Assembly: GCA_020744425.1 (NCBI GenBank) | Contig: JAGMUV010000032.1 | Coordinates: 186,001-250,000, forward strand | Origin: Dactylonectria macrodidyma | Taxonomy: Eukaryota; Ascomycota; Sordariomycetes; Hypocreales; Nectriaceae | Direction of reading: 5' to 3' | DNA: 64,000 nucleotides | In this document: positions 56,548 to 64,000 of the stretch, piece after piece | Layout: every line of letters begins with the position of its first letter | How positions within the stretch are numbered: position 1 is the first letter of the stretch | The notes under the pieces: model-generated | Told to the model about the DNA's origin: nothing | The model's input: only the letters and a program-made list of their open reading frames with translations | Database searches by the model: none | Translations under genes and position numbers: made by a program

Positions 56548-57527
56548 CTAATACCAAAGCAGCCCGCCGCGGCGACTGCTGGTATATCGTTGAGTCACGC
56601 ACATGCAAACCCGGAATGCAGGAAGTCATGACAAATGACATCTGCGACCTAGCTCAGAAACTGTCTCGTGCTGATCCGCTAGCCTTTGGTCTCCTCAACT
56701 GTAAGGGCGTCGTGCAAGTCACTGATCCCCGTCTGCCGTCTCGTACCCTGTCCTTCAATTTGATCTTCCGCATTCCAGATGGCATGGAGATACCCCAAAG
56801 CTTGCGTCAAACTCTCATTTTATACCCAGGACGCAGTGGCGCAGGTCTCTCCGTGACCCACCGTGTACGCATCGCGCGGGAGCTGGCCAAGTCTGTCAGC
56901 TACGTCCATACATTCAAGTTTGTTCATAAGAACATCAACCCCGAATCCGTCCTGCTACTAGAGGACCTCGAATCCTCCCGCAGCGCCACGTTCCTCGTAG
57001 GTTTTGACCACTTCCGCTCTGCCGGTGGCGCTACGAGCCTTCAGGGAGATGGTGCCTGGTATCGCGACATCTATCGGCACCCAACCCGGCAGGGAGAGTA
57101 TCCCGAGGATGCTTATCGCATGCAGCACGACATATACAGCCTTGGCGTCTGCCTACTCGAAATTGGTCTCTGGGAGTCATTTGTCGACTATCCATCCGAC
57201 AGACCCAGCCCCGGTGGGCCCATCGGTGACTTTGCGGCCAGGGTAATGCGTCCTGGAGATACTGCTTCGAATAGAAACATTGACACCAGGCGTATGATCT
57301 TTGAGGCCAAGGAAAACATGGAGCAGCTCGCTAAACAAGGGCTCCCGCAGGCAATGGGTGAAAAGTATTCCCAGGTCGTGCTCTCGTGTCTGACTTGCCT
57401 TGATGAGGACAACGAGGATTTTGGGGGCGATGCAACGCGACAGGCGGCAGTTGATCCCGACGGTATCCTTCTCGGGGTGCAGTTCAATGAATTGATTCTA
57501 GGTCGATTAAACGAGATAATTGTTTGA
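56548..57527 (+). pseudogene. Protein-kinase-like fragment, N-terminally truncated
   Basis: Open frame of about 326 codons without an ATG near its left edge; the first ATG is at MQEVMTND, some 20 codons in. Kinase-like C-lobe features: FVHKNINPESVLLLEDLE at the HRD/catalytic loop position (the Asp is replaced, HKN), FLVGFDHFR at the DFG position (altered), then HDIYSLGVCLLEIGLWESF like subdomain IX. This resembles the degenerate kinase domains of fungal prion/HET-associated proteins, and looks catalytically dead. The N-terminal part was lost where the LTR-like stretch begins. A 3' stop is at 57527. Confidence 0.65.
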
Positions 57528-57874
57528 TCTAGTTACCTGATGTGATGGGGATGCCGACATGACGGCCATCTTGGCTGACGTTTTCATGCGGCAGACCATG
57601 GCAATGTACATTGGGAAAGAGATAGAAAAATGCCAGAGTCAGAATCTTTCTTTTAACCATCGTGGGGTAGCGTTCAGGAGATATATCTACGCAGGTTACC
57701 CTTGAAGGGTGAGCAAGGGAGGCTACTAGAGGGGTTTAGGGCCAGGCTTTCTAACCATACGCCATACGGACCTGAATGGTTTATGGTGTATGATTTATTC
57801 TCGTATGGCGAACTAAACCATATATTGCCCATACGGCAAATGACGTCAAACCGGTCAAGGGCCCACATCGTCCC
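57528..57874. other. Short gap with hairpin-forming CGCCATACG motifs
   Basis: Holds CGCCATACGG and CGTATGGCG in inverted order around 57760-57815. It could be the 3' subterminal region of hAT-3. The terminal repeat itself was not placed. Confidence 0.4.
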
Positions 57875-59701
57875 CTAGAGCGCTACGGTAGTGCTTCCCT
57901 CCTCTACCATGTACTCGTATTGTTCAACCTCGTCTACTCGTAGCCCTACCGTTATACCGCTGCGAATCCAGCTCTTTAAACACTCCCCCTTTCCAATTGT
58001 CGATGCTCCAAGGAGCAAATCGATCCCACGAAATTATACGCCGTGCTTCAGAGAATGTACGCTCAGGGTCAGCAGACATGGCGGGTATTGAGAGAATGTC
58101 TATTGCCATCTTTGACAGTCGGGAAAAGCGCTCCTTCTGCTCATCGCGGAGCCACCAGGCAGGGGGGGAGCAGTCGATTGGAATGGGTGGCTGGGAGGTG
58201 TAGGTTTCGTATTCGTCAACGCCGGTTTCTGTGCCAATGACATTAAGCTCCTGTGCAAGCAGGTCATACTCATCCAGTTCCAGTGCCGGAACAACGGAAG
58301 GAATAGTATTAACGGTTGGCAGGTTCTTGTATTCGTCTTCCCGCAACTTCTTCACTCCAGTAAAGATCTTCTTATGCCATGCCTTTGGCCAATTTTTCTG
58401 TATATGAGCCTTTCCACGGGATGGATGGAGAATAAACGCTGCACCGCATGCCGGGCTCTCATCGGAGAGCTGGTAGTATTTGTCGAAGACATGCCAGCTC
58501 GTCAGTTCTGGACCAAGTAGCTGTTGATTCATCTTGTATTTGTTGAATGCTTGCTGGTAATGCTTGTGAAGGACGTCCATCGTAAACAATGTACGATCGC
58601 GCGTTGAACGATATCCCTCAGTAAGGAGAGTTATCTTCCAAAACGCTGTAGGAAGTTTCGCGTCTCGTGAAGGTTTTGCCAATCCTGTGTTGCTAAGTAG
58701 TCGTCCACAAGGGCGTCGTAGTACTTGTCCTGATACCACTTGATGTGCTCCTCCTTATCAAGAGCAGCATCGAGCAGAAGAAACCATGAGTTCCAGTGTG
58801 CATCGTTGTCGAGCCCGAGGACTTTACCGGCACGCCTCCGAAAGAGATTATACCTGTAATCGTTGGCTCTAATATGGATAGCAGTGTTATGCAACTTGCC
58901 GAGCGGACCGAGTTGACTCCAGCCACGGTCCTTTCGCTTCTTCCAACCCTGCATCATGTCAATGTTGAACGAAGCTTGGTCCATCTCTTCAATCTGCCTG
59001 CAGGCTTCAAGCACAGCCTCTTTGCTATCCATGAAAAGAAACGCTTGGACGCAAAGGTTGACAACGTGGCCATGGCAACGAATCCGTCGGTGTCTTGCAT
59101 TCCAGGCGACACCTCGTCCATCAAGGAAGTGGCTCAATAGACGACATAGCACATCATTGGAACCGTGATTATCTCCTGTAATATATCCCAGCTGGCGTGA
59201 GATGCCGTACTCCTCAATGACTGGCTGAAGGAGCTTCCACTGCTCGGCTCCGCTGTGGCTTCCAGGGCCGTCTATGCCAGGAAGTTCAGGTAAGGCCAGC
59301 AGTGCCTGGCAGGGATTTTTCGTGCCTTCCTGCATAAATTGCACACATATTCCTAGGAAAGCTTTGTGGTTTGGTCCGCTCCATACGTCAGCGGAGAGGT
59401 GAAGCTTGGCAGGTGAGGATTGCAGCTTTTTTCGGAGAATATCTTTGTGGATCGCATGTGAGTTTGAGCAGAGTTTTTGGACATGGCCGTGGGAGGTATT
59501 GATAAGCTCTTCTGCAGTATAATTTGCCGCAATGAGCAGAGCGTGCAACTCTGGCCAAGTATTGCAATTGTATGGGAGATTGCGGACAGTAACCAGCTGG
59601 ACTGAGGCTTCCATTGCAGCCTTTGGATTAAGTGCGTTCCGAAGCACTTGCTCCTCTCTTTCTTGAAGCTTAGTAACCTCAATCTCGCCAGCTTTGTTGA
59701 A
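57875..59701 (-). pseudogene. hAT-family transposase (hAT-3), two frameshifts, 5' end lost to Ty3 insertion
   Basis: The minus-strand reading begins at the LTR (FNKAGEIEVTKLQEREEQVL). It continues through SADVWSGPNHKAFLGICVQF, YITGDNHGSNDVLC and RCHGHVVNLCVQAF. At about 58640 one T is missing from a T-run, moving the frame (FLQR to FWKITLLTEGYRST). A second one-base shift near 58018 lies in the dimerisation block, after SKMAIDILSIPAMSADPERT. Reading on in the third frame gives CLKSWIRSGITVGLRVDEVE and a stop at 57875. The BED finger and start lie beyond the Ty3 element, outside the window. Confidence 0.85.
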
Positions 59702-59914
59702 TGTAACGGGTCAGGCCCACTTGGCTGGCGGCTCTGCCGCCAAGCCCGAATTCTTCTCCACAGCGCCATCGAGTCGATTCTCGAATCTTCTATATTAAAG
59801 AAGATATAACGCTTCACGCACCCAGTTTGTATTTAGATTCTTTCCTTTCTTCACCTTGAAAGTAAACAGCATAGGGACTAGTTAGTTGAATCAACTCGCT
59901 AGAGGCCTTTCACA
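59702..59914 (+). repeat. 5' LTR of Ty3/gypsy element (end tentative)
   Basis: Starts TGTAACGGGTCAGGCCC, exactly where the hAT-3 coding sequence is interrupted. The proposed end is AGGCCTTTCACA. It contains TATATTAAAGAAGATATAAC, a promoter-like region. The 3' LTR and the target duplication lie outside the window, so the right end is a guess from the TG...CA rule. Confidence 0.65.
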
Positions 59915-60060
59915 TACTTTCAAGGTCACTTCAGAAGTCCGCTGAAGTCCAGAAGTCAACGACTCATCCCGAGTCCAGAAGTCAAAAAGTCAGCCGAAGC
60001 ACCCGAAGCACCCGGAGTTAAGAAGTTAGAAGCACCAGAAGCCACAAGCGAAGAAGAATA

Positions 60061-61380
60061 ATGGACCACTCAGACGGCATGACTCAGGGGGAAACCACTA
60101 GCCAGTCGGCTAGCGTACTCGAGCAACTCTTGAGCGAAGTCAGGCTTATGCGGTCCGAGAATATGGCCCTAAGAGAGGCAAACGAGGAAACGAAGTTGAA
60201 GCTGTTAGCACTGGAAACGTCCATCCAGTCTATACAGCCCACACTAGCGCGCACGCTGGCGCCAGAAGACAATGAGACAACCGCTGTTCCTGTCACTCCC
60301 AACACTACTACCAACCCTTCTATCACCGCCGATCCCGCCAATACGGTTATCACTTACAGTCCTCACCCGACAAAGCGCCCCAAGCTGCGAGATGTCCCGA
60401 AGTACAGTGGTGACAAGTCCCAGTGGCGTAGCTGGAAGTTGGAGACCGAAGGGAAGCTACGAGTCGACGGCGAAGCCCTCGGAGACGCAGAGGGCCACTT
60501 CATGTATGTCTTTATGAGCCTGGAAGGCAAGGCTAAAGACAATGTGACCACCTTTGCGGAGATGCAAATTGAGAAGAGGACGTTTAACGTGGCTGAACTG
60601 CTCAACCGCCTTGAACTGTTGTACGGAGAGAAGGATCGTAAACAGAGAGCTACTCGCAACCTGCACTCGATTAAGCAAGGAGAAAACGAACCCTTTACAT
60701 CGTTCTACCCTCGCTTCGAGAAAGAGATCGCCAACGCCAATGCCGAATATTGGCCAGATGACAGCAAGATTTCTTACCTCCAGGAGGCACTAAACGACAA
60801 AATGAAGGCCGCTCTTATAGGCTCTGATCCCGTCGCGATTAGCACCTACCTTGGGCTGGCAAAGAGGTGCGACTCGCTTAGCAGCCAGATGGAACTGTTA
60901 GGCCAGTGGAAGAAACCTCGCGGCAACACGAGGGGCTTGGACAACCACGGTAGTCAGAGCAGCCAGAGATCTCAGCAACAGCTTGTCCAGCAGGCTGAGG
61001 TCAGAAGAGAGGACATGATGGAATGGGAGCCAACCCCACAAGCATCCACTCAAGTAAACGCTGGGCGCACCCGCGGCGGCAAGAACACGAATGGCTACCA
61101 GTCCAGGCGACCAGAGGATCAGGCTTTGCTCGGTAAGCGTGCCAAGTGGGTCGATCAGGATGAAATGGATGCACGCTACCGCGAAGGACGTTGTCTCCGT
61201 TGCGGAAGAGATAACTGCAGAATCGAACACTGTCCATTAGCCGCACCTATTCGGCCCGGGAGCGTAACCAGACGCACTCAAGTCAACGCCACAGCCCCCT
61301 CGCGCCCCTCGGTTACCAACGCCGCGATCGTTGAAGAAGACGAAGATGCCACTCTCCAGAGCGATGGAGATTCAGACTAG
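60061..61380 (+). CDS. Gag-like capsid/nucleocapsid protein of Ty3/gypsy element
   Basis: 439 residues. N-terminal coiled coil (SVLEQLLSEVRLMRSENMAL), Thr/Pro-rich linker, capsid-like core around residues 115-290 (VPKYSGDKSQWRSWKLET ... FTSFYPRFEKEI). A Gln-rich basic stretch follows, and one CX2CX4-type knuckle is CLRCGRDNCRIEHC near residue 380. It ends TLQSDGDSD with UAG. The stop is directly followed, in the same frame, by pol. Confidence 0.88.
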   Translation: MDHSDGMTQGETTSQSASVLEQLLSEVRLMRSENMALREANEETKLKLLALETSIQSIQPTLARTLAPEDNETTAVPVTPNTTTNPSITADPANTVITYSPHPTKRPKLRDVPKYSGDKSQWRSWKLETEGKLRVDGEALGDAEGHFMYVFMSLEGKAKDNVTTFAEMQIEKRTFNVAELLNRLELLYGEKDRKQRATRNLHSIKQGENEPFTSFYPRFEKEIANANAEYWPDDSKISYLQEALNDKMKAALIGSDPVAISTYLGLAKRCDSLSSQMELLGQWKKPRGNTRGLDNHGSQSSQRSQQQLVQQAEVRREDMMEWEPTPQASTQVNAGRTRGGKNTNGYQSRRPEDQALLGKRAKWVDQDEMDARYREGRCLRCGRDNCRIEHCPLAAPIRPGSVTRRTQVNATAPSRPSVTNAAIVEEDEDATLQSDGDSD

Positions 61381-64000
61381 GAACACGCGGCGGCTGTGAG
61401 AGAATGGGAGACAACCGTTAAAAAGAGAATGGATGGAGATCCATTCATAGCAGACGTTAGGGTGAATGGAACGGACTTCGTACCATCACTCGTCGACTAT
61501 GGTTGCCTCTGCTACGGCGCGGTTAGCAAACGGACCTTCCAATCTCTTCAGCTGCCACATATACCTGTTCAACCTCGCATCCTCGAGAATGCAGCAGGAG
61601 ATGGCAAGGATGTTAAGATCGACAAGATCACTTACTTATCGATCGACCTAGACGGACACCAACAGCGCCGTGTATTTATGTACGTCATTGACGACCTTAA
61701 CTGGGATATGATTCTAGGCAAACGATGGATGGAGGATCAAGACGTTCACATTCATGCGAAGGAAGGATACTTGGAGATCGGAACCAGTGGAGCTCGAGTA
61801 CAAGACCGACAGCGCCATCGGCCCCCTCGACTAGAGGTCTCGAAGGTGATGGCCGCTGCCTTTCTAGGCGACGTGCGCCGCAACAGACGTACAGGCGGCG
61901 TTGGAGTTTATGCCGTCACGATTGCGGACATCGACAAAGCCTTGAGACCGAAACCAAAGATCGACCCAGTGGAGAAGTTGCCACCACACTACCACAAGTG
62001 GTTACAAGCCTTCTCTCGACAACTGGCCAACCAGTTACCTCCCCACAGGCCAGGCGTTGACCTGAAGATCGAAGTCCTACGAGACGAACACGGCCGCGAG
62101 AAACCCCTACCCTGGGGTCCGCTTTATGGCATGTCTCGCGAAGAGCTATTGGTACTGCGGAAGACACTTACAGAGCTTCTCGACAAGGAATTTATCAGAG
62201 TTAGCAGTTCACCCGCGGCGGCACCGGTTCTCATGGTGAAAAAGCCTGGTGGAGGCGTTCGCTTTTGTGTGGATTACCGAGGATTGAACAACATCACCAA
62301 GAAGGACCGCTATCCCCTGCCCTTACTCAACGAAACGCTACGCACTGTGGCAAAGGCAAAGTGGTTCACGAAGCTAGACGTTATAGCAGCATTCCACAAG
62401 ATCAGGGTCGCCCCCGGAGACGAAGAAAAGACGGCCTTCAGAACACGCTACGGATCTTTTGAATGGCTGGTAGTCCCATTTGGACTGACAGGTGCACCCG
62501 CAGCCTTTCAACGGTATATCAACAGTGTGCTACAAGACTACCTAGACGATTTCGTGTCAGCATACATCGACGACGTGTTGATCTTCTCTTCTGGAAGCAT
62601 TCAAGACCACCGCGACAAAGTCGGCAGGGTCCTCCAACGCCTAATGGATGCTGGGCTACAGCTAGACATCAGCAAGAGCGAATTCGAAGTCAAGACGGTG
62701 AAATATCTCGGGTTCATTATCGAGGCGGAGAACGGGATCCGAGTCGATCCTGAGAAGGTCAAGGCTGTCAAGGAATGGACTACGCCAACGAACGTAAAAG
62801 CCGTTAGAGCCTTTATCGGTTTCGCGAACTTCTACAGGATTTTCATGCCTGAGTTCTCAGAGATAGCAGAGCCGCTGATACGGCTAACGAAAAAGGACGT
62901 ACCTTTCCGTTGGGACGACCTATGCGAAGAAGCCTTTGAGAAGCTTAAGGACCTATTGATTACGGCCCCTATTCTAGCTCATTTCCACCCGGAGAGAGAG
63001 ACTATCGTGGAGGCAGATTCTTCAGGATTTGTCACTGGGGGTGTCCTCTCCCAGCGGGACGACGAAGACGGACTATTACGGCCTGTCGCCTATTTCTCGA
63101 AGAAACACTCGCCAGCAGAGGTCAACTACGCTATTCACGACAAGGAACTGCTTGCTATTGTGAGGTGTCTGGAGCAATGGGAACCAGAGCTGCGTGCTGT
63201 GAAGAATTTCAGGATCCTCACGGACCATCAGAATCTGAAATACTTCTATTCGGAGAGAAGATTAACGGAAAGACAAGTACGATGGTCGGAGTTCTTATCC
63301 AGGTTCCATTTCACACTCGAATGGAGACCCGGAAAGAAGGCTGGACTGCCAGACGCGCTCTCTCGACGAGACCAAGATATGCCAGCCGACTACTCGGACG
63401 AGCGGCTCAAGGCACGCATTATGAGGCTCTTTCAGGACGACCATCTTAGAAGGGTACGCATCTCGACAGTTTCCACCAACACTGAGGGCGCCCTGGAGTT
63501 TGATTTCAAAAAGGATATCAGGCTATTCGAGGACCAGGAATTGCAGCAACTTTGGGACGCCGCACGCCGAGAGGACAAGCTCTACCAGGAACTCACGAAG
63601 CTAGTAGCGAATGGAGAGAAGAACTTACCGACACAGTTGCAAAAGGAGAAGGTTGTGAGTATCTCAGAATGCTCACTGGATGACAGAGGTCTCCTATGCT
63701 TCCGGAATCGTGTCTGGATACCCAACTCTGAGCCGCTGCGCACGAAGATTATTCAAGCAACACACGACTCCCACATTACCGGGCACCCGGGAAGAGACCT
63801 TACGTACTCCATCCTGTCGAGACGTTTCTTTTGGCCGGGCGCAGCTAGCGAAGTACGCCAGTTCGTGCGTAACTGTGAGGTCTGCGGAAGGAACACCATT
63901 TGGAGAGACACGAAGAGAGGGCTCCTGAAGCCATTACCCATTCCGCAACGAATATGGAGCGAGGTCACTATCGACTTCATTACGGACCTCCCACCATCGG
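61381..64000 (+). CDS. Pol polyprotein of Ty3/gypsy element (3' end cut by window)
   Basis: 873 codons open to the edge, in the same frame as gag and separated from it only by the UAG at 61378-61380. Expression therefore probably needs readthrough. Order: retropepsin-like protease with LVDYGCLCYGAVS, where D-S/T-G is expected and D-Y-G is found; RT with VDYRGLNNITKKDRYP, VVPFGLTGAPAAFQ and the YIDD box near 62565; RNase H (VEADSSGFVTGGVL, ILTDHQNL, KAGLPDALSR); and integrase with HHCC zinc site (THDSHITGHPGRD ... NCEVCG). The first catalytic Asp is in SEVTIDFITDLP at the window edge. No lesions besides the DYG change and the UAG. Confidence 0.88.

Larger units (their letters stand above)
59702..64000 (+). 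mobile_element. Ty3/gypsy LTR retrotransposon, truncated by window edge
   Basis: LTR, then a leader with repeated AGAAGTC motifs (59915-60060), then gag and pol in the order protease, RT, RNase H, integrase. The gene order and zinc-bearing integrase are those of Ty3/gypsy (Metaviridae-type) elements of fungi. It is inserted in hAT-3. Gag is open and pol is open to the window edge, so it may be a recent insertion. Confidence 0.9.

Overview
The window looks like a transposon-packed accessory or compartment-edge region of a filamentous ascomycete (Pezizomycotina). The reasons are short introns with GTAAGT/GTATGT donors and CTAAC/CTGAC branch sites, hydrophobin genes, a fungal-type MscS/EF-hand channel and fungal-type transposons. 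I cannot name the species. The only clearly ordinary chromosomal gene is the mechanosensitive channel at the left edge (1-1749, minus, cut by the window). Almost everything after about 3.7 kb is mobile DNA, often nested.

Layout. 3.7-8.8 kb: a piggyBac-like element split by an intact hAT (hAT-1) with an 8-bp target duplication. 9.2-11.7 kb: a zinc-knuckle gene and a DDE-integrase gene (copy A), the latter broken by a 167-bp solo LTR. 11.7-16.6 kb: two direct repeats (R1, R2) around a Helitron 3' fragment, a hypothetical gene remnant and a 677-bp element with about 90-bp inverted ends. 16.8-27.5 kb: a minisatellite, then a Helitron RepHel gene split by a second intact hAT (hAT-2). 28.1-31.0 kb: a Mutator-like element with perfect 87-bp ends, a 9-bp target duplication and an ORF killed by stops that all look like C-to-T/G-to-A changes.

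31.2-44.9 kb: a large imperfect inverted repeat. Each arm carries two hydrophobin genes. The outermost 1,524 bp of the arms appear identical, while the inner parts are clearly diverged and differ by insertions in the left arm: a 402-bp MITE, a 400-bp LTR-like unit and a PIF1-helicase segment. The centre holds an intact piggyBac-like element. 45.6-47.5 kb: a 5'-truncated DIRS-like retroelement (RNase H plus tyrosine recombinase).

48.0-55.7 kb: two further copies (C and B) of the integrase element. Copy C is bounded by a perfect 29-bp inverted repeat with TAC...GTA ends and a 6-bp target duplication. It carries an intact DDE integrase and a convergent, decayed companion ORF. Copy B has the same pair of genes in convergent order, and a zinc-knuckle gene resembling the one next to copy A lies beside it. 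This integrase plus companion plus zinc-knuckle set is the best candidate for a poorly described system. 55.7-59.7 kb: a pogo-like fragment, an LTR-like stretch, a kinase-like gene fragment and a dead hAT (hAT-3). 59.7-64 kb: a Ty3/gypsy retrotransposon inserted in hAT-3 and running off the right edge, with gag and pol in one frame separated by a single UAG.

Method limits: splice sites, insertion ends and homologies were read by eye. Family names come from motif recognition, not from searches.
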